A stretch of DNA of 64,000 bases from positions 248,001 through 312,000 of the forward strand of contig NZ_STFF01000005.1 of NCBI RefSeq assembly GCF_004834005.1, read 5' to 3'. The stretch is from Niastella caeni (lineage in GTDB: Bacteria > Bacteroidota > Bacteroidia > Chitinophagales > Chitinophagaceae). The notes beneath the pieces were generated by a model that saw only the letters and a program-made list of their open reading frames with translations, was not told where the DNA came from and did no database searches. Position numbers and translations under genes: made by a program. Positions 10,087-16,532 of this stretch are shown in pieces (the first letter of the stretch is position 1; each line of letters starts with the position of its first letter).

Positions 10087-10194
10087 AAAGCAATTGTTTA
10101 AATGCTCCTATAGCACATCCCGTGTTGTAGGAGGGGTTAATAATTTGATTCTCCATTGGGTTGTTTGTAGTGTTTTGAGAAATTAGGATAGCAA

Positions 10195-10239
10195 TAAAGA
10201 TATGAAATAAATACAAACACAACAAAAATGTTGTGTTTT
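10195..10239 (-). promoter_or_regulatory. Promoter with overlapping inverted repeat for the nucleotidyltransferase-XRE operon
   Basis: Read on the minus strand, a -33 TTTG (10223-10226) is followed after exactly 20 bases by TATCTTTA (10195-10202), one base off the Bacteroidota -7 consensus TAnnTTTG. A perfect 9-bp inverted repeat, AAACACAAC (10215-10223) and GTTGTGTTT (10230-10238), covers the -33 element. This placement suits an operator bound by the XRE protein encoded downstream. The leader to the first gene is about 100 bases. Confidence 0.55.
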
Positions 10240-10489
10240 GTAAATTGTATTGCCCTGAACCATATCTAAGTCCTTAAGGTTTATAGTAAATCACAAGACC
10301 GCGCTGCATGCTGTCCCACCGTCCTTCGCCTCTGCTCCCATATTCCTTCGCACCCAATTCGCACCCTGTTTTGGGCACAGGCCATGTACCTCACATAATA
10401 TTGATGCTCTGTTGGTGTAATGTTTACGCCGTTTCCGAAGAAATACCGGCGGTGGTGCGAAGAAAAACAAAAGATGGCCCGGCGGCCTA

Positions 10490-10555
10490 TCGCTATAAGG
10501 TCGCTATAACATCGCTATAAGGTCACTATAAAGTCGCTGTAAGTACGCTATAAGG
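10490..10555. repeat. 11-bp tandem array, six copies
   Basis: Six consecutive 11-bp units without gaps: TCGCTATAAGG, TCGCTATAACA, TCGCTATAAGG, TCACTATAAAG, TCGCTGTAAGT, ACGCTATAAGG. The period is not a multiple of three, so it is not coding, and it equals about one helical turn. It lies in the 567-base gap between the NTase operon and the gene at 10654; the rest of that gap holds the operon promoter and otherwise nothing I recognise. Confidence 0.9.
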
Positions 10556-10653
10556 TGGGAGATAAATTAGCGTGGTATGTCAAATTCTCTGTACCTTTCG
10601 GTTAAGGGAATGCGTATGAGCTATATTCATTAAAGCTATAAAACTTTTTGATT

Positions 10654-11457
10654 ATGGCCAAAGCAAATAAGAAAGCCATGCAGGGCATGAAGCGCATGAC
10701 CTTTGTTCGTAGTAAACGGTACGACGAACATGAACGCAACCCCAGAGGCACCTTTAAGCCGGCCGTGCTGAACGAAGCCATGGAACAAAGCAAAAACAGG
10801 TTGCTCCAGGTGAACAAAACAGCCAGCCTGATCTTCAGCAGTATTCGCGATGTACATAACGATGGCTCTCTTTGGCCTCGTTTGCTGTCGGTCCTTCGCC
10901 TTCAATTAAAAGAGAAAAACTACAATGATGTGCATTGCCTGCTTAACCTTGAATGCCATGCCGTTCATACGCTGCAAAATTTACTCCGTTCCAATTGGTA
11001 TAGTAATAAGATTGAAATAGATAAACGCCAGTTGTCCATTGCCCTGAGTTTGGATAAAGCACCCAAGTGGAAGACAAAGAATATGCACCAATTTCAACTA
11101 AGCTTTTATGTTATATATCCCGACCTGGCTCGTAATAAATTACACAAGGAAATAGTACATAGTGAGGTGTTCAGTCTCTTTGATTACCCGGAGGAGTTAT
11201 CCTTTGTTGTGCCGGTTCCAGCCCGGGCAGCAGCCTATGCTGTATTTATGAAAGTTACCGGCTGTATTAATGGGGTGCCAGAAAACTGGTTGCAATCTAC
11301 CGGCATGCGGTGCGTGGAAGTGGGAACCATTGAAAGGAAACAGCCCAAACCGGGTGGGCAAAAAGCCGCTACAAACAGGAAGAAGCCCAATGCCGGGAGT
11401 CAAAAAAGTAAAACAACTAACAGGACGGTCGTTAAGGGAAAAAGCAGTGGGAAGTAG
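10654..11457 (+). CDS. Hypothetical basic protein, orphan
   Basis: 267 residues from the ATG at 10654 (the TTG two codons earlier is less likely). I do not recognise a family. The N-terminus is strongly basic (KANKKAMQGMKRM, then RSKRYDEHERN); the middle is a mixed alpha/beta region with alternating hydrophobic strands (HQFQLSFYVIYPDL, ELSFVVPVPARAAAYAVF); the last ~45 residues are a Lys/Gly/Asn/Thr-rich disordered basic tail. No signal peptide. The shape suggests a nucleic-acid-associated cytoplasmic protein, but that is only inference. A TACCTTTC box at 10592-10599 is a weak -7 candidate. Confidence 0.75.
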   Translation: MAKANKKAMQGMKRMTFVRSKRYDEHERNPRGTFKPAVLNEAMEQSKNRLLQVNKTASLIFSSIRDVHNDGSLWPRLLSVLRLQLKEKNYNDVHCLLNLECHAVHTLQNLLRSNWYSNKIEIDKRQLSIALSLDKAPKWKTKNMHQFQLSFYVIYPDLARNKLHKEIVHSEVFSLFDYPEELSFVVPVPARAAAYAVFMKVTGCINGVPENWLQSTGMRCVEVGTIERKQPKPGGQKAATNRKKPNAGSQKSKTTNRTVVKGKSSGK

Positions 11458-11515
11458 TCAATGTGGTAATAGATTAGGCATTTAATAAATGCTGACTCAG
11501 GCCGGTATTTTTTAA

Positions 11516-11746
11516 TCATTTCAATAATTGATTACTCACCCTATGCAAAACAGCAAAAACTTTTCTCTGCTGCTTCTGATCATTTTCCGGGAATTGGTTC
11601 CATAATGACGTACTTAAAAATGCTTCATTTGTATCGATATTCCATATGCCAGCATGTTCGGTATCATTAAGTTCCGGCTTGTGGTGTACAACAACAGTTA
11701 TCGGTTCGTTTTCCCCTTTCGGAATAAATATAATAGTTCTTCTCAT
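11516..11746 (-). CDS. Possible small hypothetical protein
   Basis: 76 residues, convergent with the orphan gene upstream. The sequence begins MRRTIIFIPKGENEPITVVV and has a balanced composition and a plausible beta-rich start, unlike a random frame, but no known family is recognised. No ribosome binding site is visible, which is normal in Bacteroidota. It may be a real small gene or a chance ORF. Confidence 0.45.
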   Translation of the reverse strand: MRRTIIFIPKGENEPITVVVHHKPELNDTEHAGIWNIDTNEAFLSTSLWNQFPENDQKQQRKVFAVLHRVSNQLLK

Positions 11747-11868
11747 GGTCTGGTCATAAAGGTAAGGTTTACATCAATACCCGTTCTAATACCCTAATAA
11801 GGTTCTATTCAACCGGTATCCGGCTCCCTCAGAACCCGCAACCTTCTACCAATCTCCGGCCCCCAACT

Positions 11869-11994
11869 AAAAACTCAGAACCCAAAACTCAGAACCCAAA
11901 ACTGAGAACTAAAAACTAAAAACTGAGAACTGAGAACTGAGAACTAAAAACTAAAAACTGAGAACTGAGAACTGAGAACTGAGAACTCAGAACT
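11869..11994. repeat. 7-bp tandem array, 18 units
   Basis: Eighteen consecutive 7-bp units, mostly GAGAACT and AAAAACT with CAGAACC, CAAAACT and CAGAACT variants, in perfect phase over 126 bases. It sits in the 519-base gap before rplM, upstream of that gene's promoter. It is the longest of many 7-bp-period tracts in the window. Confidence 0.95.
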
Positions 11995-12119
11995 ACCCAT
12001 AACCGCCCTAAAACGCCCGCTGCGACTGCTTTTTAGGTATGATGAAAAATAAACTGTCAAAATATTTATTGAAAATCAATCAATTACAACGATGCGATGA
12101 AAAATAAGTCGCCAAAATG

Positions 12120-12151
12120 TTTGCTGTGCCGATTGGAACGGCCTATCTTTG
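12120..12151 (+). promoter_or_regulatory. Promoter of the rplM-rpsI cluster
   Basis: TTTG (12120-12123), a 20-base spacer and TATCTTTG (12144-12151) match the Bacteroidota primary sigma consensus TTTG-N19-21-TAnnTTTG exactly. Transcription would start near 12157, leaving a 5' leader of about 110 bases before rplM. Confidence 0.7.
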
Positions 12152-12182
12152 CGACCCGTTTTTAGTTATCTGCTAAAAGCGG

Positions 12183-12211
12183 AAACAGCAAGCGGGATGG
12201 CGTTGCTGTTT
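12183..12211 (+). promoter_or_regulatory. Leader hairpin upstream of rplM
   Basis: A perfect 9-bp stem AAACAGCAA/TTGCTGTTT with an 11-base loop lies in the 5' leader, between the promoter and the rplM start. Ribosomal-protein leaders often bind their own product; whether this one does is not known. Confidence 0.45.
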
Positions 12212-12265
12212 AATTTCTTAACCAGCTGAGGCTTACAAAAGCAGCTTTCGGCTAAAAGTTTTTTT

Positions 12266-12709
12266 ATGAGTAAACTTCATTTCACTACCCAACATGCGAA
12301 TGCGGCTACCGTAAAACGCAACTGGTATGTTGTAGACGGTACCAATCAAACCGTGGGACGCATGTGCGCGAAAATAGCGGCCATTCTTCGTGGTAAGAAC
12401 AAGGCCTACTATACGCCACATGTTGATTGCGGAGACTACATCATCGTTATCAATGCCGACAAAGTAAAATTCACCGGCAACAAAACCGACGAGAAAGAAT
12501 ACCTGACCTTCTCAGGTTACCCCGGCGGTCAAAAATCTGAAACAGCCCGCGAACTGTTGCGCCGTCGTCCGGAGCAAGTGGTTGAAAGAGCTGTAAAAGG
12601 TATGTTGCCTAAGAATCGCCTCGGCCGCAAAATGTTCAAGAAATTGTTTGTGTATGCCGGCGACCAACACGAGCATGCTGCACAAAAACCTCAATCTTTA
12701 ACTTTCTAA
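12266..12709 (+). CDS. rplM: 50S ribosomal protein L13
   Basis: 147 residues, the usual bacterial length. Family-typical stretches are present: WYVVDGTNQTVGRMCAKIA near the N-terminus, HVDCGDYIIVINADKV, and AVKGMLPKNRLGRKMFKKLFVYAG near the C-terminus. L13 binds 23S rRNA early in large-subunit assembly. It is followed after 12 bases by rpsI, the almost universal bacterial rplM-rpsI pair. A consensus promoter and a leader hairpin precede it. Confidence 0.98.
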   Translation: MSKLHFTTQHANAATVKRNWYVVDGTNQTVGRMCAKIAAILRGKNKAYYTPHVDCGDYIIVINADKVKFTGNKTDEKEYLTFSGYPGGQKSETARELLRRRPEQVVERAVKGMLPKNRLGRKMFKKLFVYAGDQHEHAAQKPQSLTF

Positions 12710-12721
12710 TTGTTTTAATAC

Positions 12722-13111
12722 ATGGAAAAGCAAAAAAATGCTATTGGTCGTCGTAAAGAAGCTGTGACAAGAATCTGGTTGTCGCGCGGAACCGGTAAGA
12801 TCACCGTAAACGATAAAGACTACAAAGAATATTTTTCGCTGGTTTATTTACAAAACCAGGTGGAGCTGCCTTTAAAAAGCATTCAATCGCTCGATAAATT
12901 TGATGTAAAGATCAATGCTGCCGGTGGTGGTATGAAAGGCCAGGCTGAAGCTGCTAAACTGGGTATCGGCCGTGCGCTGCTTGAACTGAGCGCTGAATAC
13001 CGCCCAGCTTTAAAAGCTGCTGGTGTACTGAAACGCGATCCAAGATCAGTTGAGCGTAAGAAATTCGGTCACAAAAAAGCTCGTCGCAGCTACCAGTTCA
13101 GCAAACGTTAA
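12722..13111 (+). CDS. rpsI: 30S ribosomal protein S9
   Basis: 129 residues. Starts with the IGRRKEAVTRIWL signature and ends with the conserved basic tail RKKFGHKKARRSYQFSKR whose terminal Lys-Arg contacts P-site tRNA. The GGGMKGQAEAAKLGIGRAL segment is the family core. It follows rplM by 12 bases. Two tandem hairpins separate it from rpsB. Confidence 0.98.
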   Translation: MEKQKNAIGRRKEAVTRIWLSRGTGKITVNDKDYKEYFSLVYLQNQVELPLKSIQSLDKFDVKINAAGGGMKGQAEAAKLGIGRALLELSAEYRPALKAAGVLKRDPRSVERKKFGHKKARRSYQFSKR

Positions 13112-13124
13112 TCCATACCGGCGC

Positions 13125-13158
13125 CTCCGCCAAATGGCGGAGTGCGTTTTGGAAACGC
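13125..13158 (+). promoter_or_regulatory. Two tandem hairpins between rpsI and rpsB
   Basis: Hairpin one is CTCCGCC/GGCGGAG (13125-13142), hairpin two is GCGTTT/AAACGC (13144-13158). Neither is followed by a T-run, so they look more like mRNA processing, stability or regulatory elements than a strong terminator. Confidence 0.5.
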
Positions 13159-13205
13159 TTGTGGTCATTATCAAATTTTCAAATCACACATTTCAACTTA
13201 GTTAA

Positions 13206-14147
13206 ATGGAAAATAACACTTCATTGCAACAGCAGTTACTGGATGCCGGTGTACACTTTGGTCACCTGCGTAAGAAGTGGAACCCAAAAATGTTGCCTTT
13301 CATTTTTGCTGAAAAGAAAGGCATTCACATTATCGACCTCAATAAAACTACCGAAAGCCTGCAGGAAGCCGCAGCGGCCCTGAAGCAGATTGCCCGCAGC
13401 GGTAAAAAGATCATGTTCGTTGGCACCAAGAAACAAGCTAAAGAAATTGTTACTGAGTGCGCCCGCAAAGTGAACATGCCTTTCGTTACCGAGCGTTGGT
13501 TAGGTGGTATGTTGACCAACTTCAACACCGTTCGTAAAAGCGTTAAGAAGATGCAAAGCATCGACAAAATGCTGGGCGACGGCAGTGCTGAATCACTGAC
13601 TAAAAAAGAGAAATTAACCCTTGGTCGCGACCGCGATAAAATGGATAAAGTACTGGGTGGTATCAGCCAACTGGGCCGTGTACCCGCCGCTTTGTTCATC
13701 ATCGATATCGGTCATGAGCACATCGCGCTCGCCGAAGCCAAAAGACTGGGCATTACCACTTTTGGTATGGTTGATACCAATTGCGACCCCAATAAAGTTG
13801 ACTTTGCAATCCCTGCAAACGACGACGCTACAAAATCTATCGCAATCATCACCCAATACATCACTGCTGCTATAGCTGAAGGTCTTGCTGAAAGACAAGC
13901 TGCGAAAGACGAAGAAACTGATGAGCAGGCAGATGACGAAAAAGAAAAGAAAGCACAACGCCTGCTGGCTGAAGCCGAAGCTGAAGCTGGTCGTGGCCGT
14001 GGTGGCAACAAAGGCGGCGGCGGTCACGGTGGTGGCGGTCGTGGTCATGGCGGTGGCGGTGGTCATCGCGGTGGTGGCCAGAACAGAGGTGGCGGTGGTC
14101 GCGGACCTGGTGGTGGTAACCGCGGGCCTGGCGGTGGTAGAAGATAG
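13206..14147 (+). CDS. rpsB: 30S ribosomal protein S2 with Gly/Arg/His-rich C-terminal extension
   Basis: 313 residues. Residues 1-~235 are a normal S2: LLDAGVHFGHLRKKWNPKM, FVGTKKQAKEIV, RWLGGMLTNF and the ALFIIDIGHEHIALAEAKRL core. After an acidic helical stretch (~235-261) comes an unusual ~52-residue tail made almost only of Gly, Arg, His, Asn and Pro. S2 joins the small subunit late and is near the mRNA exit, where a flexible basic tail could touch mRNA or the anti-Shine-Dalgarno region; this is inference. The 300-base gap to tsf contains a palindrome and short repeats. Confidence 0.97.
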   Translation: MENNTSLQQQLLDAGVHFGHLRKKWNPKMLPFIFAEKKGIHIIDLNKTTESLQEAAAALKQIARSGKKIMFVGTKKQAKEIVTECARKVNMPFVTERWLGGMLTNFNTVRKSVKKMQSIDKMLGDGSAESLTKKEKLTLGRDRDKMDKVLGGISQLGRVPAALFIIDIGHEHIALAEAKRLGITTFGMVDTNCDPNKVDFAIPANDDATKSIAIITQYITAAIAEGLAERQAAKDEETDEQADDEKEKKAQRLLAEAEAEAGRGRGGNKGGGGHGGGGRGHGGGGGHRGGGQNRGGGGRGPGGGNRGPGGGRR

Positions 14148-14162
14148 TTCTTTAGTTTTAAG

Positions 14163-14182
14163 CCTGCCTGCCGGCAGGCAGG
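14163..14182. repeat. 20-bp perfect palindrome after rpsB
   Basis: CCTGCCTGCCGGCAGGCAGG is a perfect 20-bp palindrome 15 bases after the rpsB stop. It can fold into a strong GC hairpin but lacks a T-run. It is followed by 7-bp-period GTTCTTA/GTTCTAA/GTTCTTT units (14182-14202). Confidence 0.8.
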
Positions 14183-14317
14183 TTCTTAGTTCTAAGTTCT
14201 TTCAGGTTCTGCCCGCTCATTGCCTTTGTGCATTATGATTGTGCAGCACTTTTATGAACCCGGCTACAGAACAACTATTAAGCTACTCTTGCGTCGCACT
14301 CTTCTGCGTTCTCTTCG

Positions 14318-14340
14318 CTCCTGAGCGGAGTTGAAGGATG
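14318..14340. repeat. Dispersed repeat copy 1 (CTGAGCGGAGT-GAAGGATG)
   Basis: CTCCTGAGCGGAGTTGAAGGATG here recurs with one change as CCTGAGCGGAGTCGAAGGATG at 15381-15401. Such elements are common between genes in Bacteroidota. This copy can form an imperfect hairpin with CTTCGCTCC just upstream. Confidence 0.7.
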
Positions 14341-14410
14341 AGCAGAATTAATAAAATGAAAATGTTTCGCAAGTAATTGATTCGAATGGAATCGGGTTAT
14401 TTGTGACGCA

Positions 14411-14442
14411 TTTTCAAATTTTCAAATTATTAAATTTTCAAA
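14411..14442. repeat. 8-bp tandem repeat directly before tsf
   Basis: Four in-phase 8-bp units, TTTTCAAA, TTTTCAAA, TTATTAAA, TTTTCAAA, end five bases before the tsf ATG. Two units of the same 8-mer occur at 13168-13183 before rpsB. They make the translation start region A/T-rich and unstructured. Confidence 0.8.
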
Positions 14443-14447
14443 TTAAT

Positions 14448-15287
14448 ATGTCAAGTGTTGCTATTACTGCCGCTGATATTAACAAACTGCGCCAGATGAC
14501 CGGCGCGGGAATGATGGATTGCCGCAAAGCATTGACAGAAACCAATGGCGATTTCGAAGCTGCTATCGACTGGCTTCGTAAAAAAGGCGCCAAGGTTGCT
14601 GCTCTGCGTGGCGATCGCGAGGCAAAAGAAGGTGTGGTACTGGCTAAAACTACAGCCGATAATAAAACCGGTATTACGTTGTGCGTTAGCTGTGAAACCG
14701 ACTTCGTTGGTAAAAACGCTGACTTCGTGGCTTTCGCTCAAAGCATCATCGATGCCGCTGTTGCCAACAACGTAAAAAGCCTCGATGAGCTGAATGGTAT
14801 TTCTATCAATGGTGCTAAAGTAGCCGACCTGGTTAACGATAAACTGGCCAGCATCGGTGAAAAGATCGGCATCACTAAATTTGAGCGTGTTGATGCTGAC
14901 TTCGTGGCTTCTTACATTCACGGTGCTAACCGTATTGGTGTACTGGTAGGTATGAATAAAGCTGCTGCTGATGCCGGTAAAGACGTAGCCATGCAAATTG
15001 CTGCCATGAACCCGGTTGCCGTAGATGCTGATGCAGTACCTGCTGCTACCATCGAGCGCGAGCGCGCCATTGTTACCGAGCAAATCAAAGCTGATCCTAA
15101 AATGGCTGGTAAGCCCGATGAAATGATCGCTAAAATTGCTGAAGGTAAATTGAACGCCTTCTTTAAAGAAAGCACCCTGGTTAACCAGGCTTTCGTAAAA
15201 GACAACGGCAAAACCGTTGGCGATTACCTGAAAAGTGTTGACGGCGGCTTAAAAGTTACCGAATTCAAGCGCGTAGCTTTAGGTTAA
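14448..15287 (+). CDS. tsf: Elongation factor Ts
   Basis: 279 residues from the ATG at 14448; the upstream ATG at 14403 would translate the 8-bp repeats and is rejected. The start region reads ITAADINKLRQMTGAGMMDC, the hallmark EF-Ts N-terminal UBA-like domain, followed by the conserved CETDFV motif. EF-Ts recycles GDP from EF-Tu. It lies in the standard rpsB-tsf-pyrH order and ends 24 bases before a strong terminator. Confidence 0.98.
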   Translation: MSSVAITAADINKLRQMTGAGMMDCRKALTETNGDFEAAIDWLRKKGAKVAALRGDREAKEGVVLAKTTADNKTGITLCVSCETDFVGKNADFVAFAQSIIDAAVANNVKSLDELNGISINGAKVADLVNDKLASIGEKIGITKFERVDADFVASYIHGANRIGVLVGMNKAAADAGKDVAMQIAAMNPVAVDADAVPAATIERERAIVTEQIKADPKMAGKPDEMIAKIAEGKLNAFFKESTLVNQAFVKDNGKTVGDYLKSVDGGLKVTEFKRVALG

Positions 15288-15310
15288 TACGCAATAACCG
15301 AATCAAAATA

Positions 15311-15349
15311 AATAAAGGGGAAACTGCTTATGGTGGTTTCCCCTTTATT
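15311..15349 (+). terminator. Terminator after tsf
   Basis: AATAAAGGGGAAAC (15311-15324) pairs with GTTTCCCCTTTATT (15336-15349) around a short loop, ending in a T-rich arm. It should separate tsf from pyrH. The 326-base gap to pyrH also holds repeat copy 2 (15381-15401) and two 7-bp-period tracts. Confidence 0.85.
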
Positions 15350-15471
15350 GTTGAAGGCTGCCCGTTCAGGGCCAATTGATCCTGAGCGGAGTCGAAGGAT
15401 GTGGGCAACACATTTTACAAAAGCTGTAAAACATTAATAAAAAATCCTTTCTTTGCACAGCGTTTAAAAAG

Positions 15472-15506
15472 GTTTGTGGTTTTTTGTTTGTGGTTTGTTG
15501 TTGCTG
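15472..15506. repeat. 7-bp-period tract, five units
   Basis: GTTTGTG, GTTTTTT, GTTTGTG, GTTTGTT, GTTGCTG in phase. Intergenic, upstream of pyrH. Confidence 0.75.
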
Positions 15507-15554
15507 CCGCGCTTTGAAGCTCACAATTAATGGCGCGCCTGTAGCAATGGCAAT

Positions 15555-15589
15555 CATTGACCATTGACCATTCACTATTCACTATTCAC
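15555..15589. repeat. 7-bp-period tract, five units
   Basis: CATTGAC, CATTGAC, CATTCAC, TATTCAC, TATTCAC in phase, ending 24 bases before the pyrH start. Confidence 0.85.
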
Positions 15590-15613
15590 GAATAATAAAA
15601 CGGTCATTCATAC

Positions 15614-16327
15614 ATGCTACCTAAGTACAAACGCATTTTGGTAAAACTCTCCGGCGAATCGTTGATGGGCGATAAAAGTTTTGGAATGGATCCCGCTATC
15701 CTGGCACAATACGCACACGATATTAAAGAAGTGGCTGACTTGGGTGTGCAGGTAGCTATTGTAATTGGCGGTGGTAATATATACCGGGGTATGAATGAGG
15801 CTGAGACAGGCATTGAACGCGCTCACGGCGATTATATGGGCATGCTGGCAACCGTTATCAACGGAATGGCCATGCAGGCCATGCTCGAAAAAATAGGCGT
15901 TTTTACGCGCTTGCAAAGCGCCATAAAAATGGAGCAGATCGCTGAACCATACATCCGCCGCCGCGCCATTCGACACGTTGAAAAAGGCCGCGTTGTGATC
16001 TTTGGCGCCGGTACCGGTAACCCATATTTCACAACCGATACAGCCGGCTCGTTGCGAGCCATCGAAATACAGGCTGATGTGATCCTGAAGGGCACCCGGG
16101 TAGACGGCATTTACACAGCGGATCCCGAAAAAGATCCTTCTGCAAAAAAATACGAGACCATCACCTTCCAGGAATGTATCTCTAAAAACCTGCGGGTTAT
16201 GGATATGACGGCGTTTACCCTGTGTATGGAAAATAAACTGCCGATCATTGTGTTTGATATGAACAAGCCGGGCAACCTGCGGCGCGTAGCTTGCGGCGAA
16301 AAAGTAGGTACCCTGGTAAAAGGATAA
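15614..16327 (+). CDS. pyrH: UMP kinase
   Basis: 237 residues. The N-terminal RILVKLSGESLMG and IVIGGGNIYRG motifs, the GTGNPYFTTDTAGSLRA nucleotide-binding loop and DGIYTADPEKDPSAKKY are diagnostic of bacterial hexameric UMP kinase, which makes UDP from UMP and ATP. It follows tsf, but the frr gene often found next in bacteria is absent here; a terminator and an unrelated coiled-coil gene follow. Confidence 0.98.
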   Translation: MLPKYKRILVKLSGESLMGDKSFGMDPAILAQYAHDIKEVADLGVQVAIVIGGGNIYRGMNEAETGIERAHGDYMGMLATVINGMAMQAMLEKIGVFTRLQSAIKMEQIAEPYIRRRAIRHVEKGRVVIFGAGTGNPYFTTDTAGSLRAIEIQADVILKGTRVDGIYTADPEKDPSAKKYETITFQECISKNLRVMDMTAFTLCMENKLPIIVFDMNKPGNLRRVACGEKVGTLVKG

Positions 16328-16408
16328 TAAATGGCTGATAAACAGTTGCTTAAATTTATTAGGCCGCCTTTTTGTAATTATCGAATTAACGTATTAAATT
16401 TCCAATAC

Positions 16409-16434
16409 GAAAAACCACCAGATTGGTGGTTTTT
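16409..16434 (+). terminator. Terminator after pyrH
   Basis: An 11-bp stem AAAAACCACCA/TGGTGGTTTTT with a 3-base loop runs into further T residues. It ends the translation gene cluster. Confidence 0.9.
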
Positions 16435-16532
16435 TCTTTACCGCCTTTTCAAAATCCCATGAAAAAAATAGTGCAGTAATCCAATTGATTACTATCTGTG
16501 ATGCGGGAGTATACTCTAATTCCGAAGCCGTT

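Noticed and set aside
10308..10520. Plus-strand 70-codon frame in the gap before the orphan gene
   Set aside because: It reads into the 11-bp repeat, has a low-complexity Pro/Ser/His composition and no start context.
10490..10555. CRISPR-like array
   Set aside because: The repeat is 11 bp and contiguous; no spacers exist.
11869..11994. CRISPR-like array
   Set aside because: The units are 7 bp with no unique spacers and there are no cas genes nearby; it is a simple tandem repeat.
13614..14238. Long frames on both strands across the rpsB tail
   Set aside because: They are shadows of the Gly-rich, GC-rich coding tail and have no independent support.
14403..14447. Upstream start codon for tsf at 14403
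   Set aside because: The added residues would translate the 8-bp repeat; the family starts at MSSVAITAADINKL.
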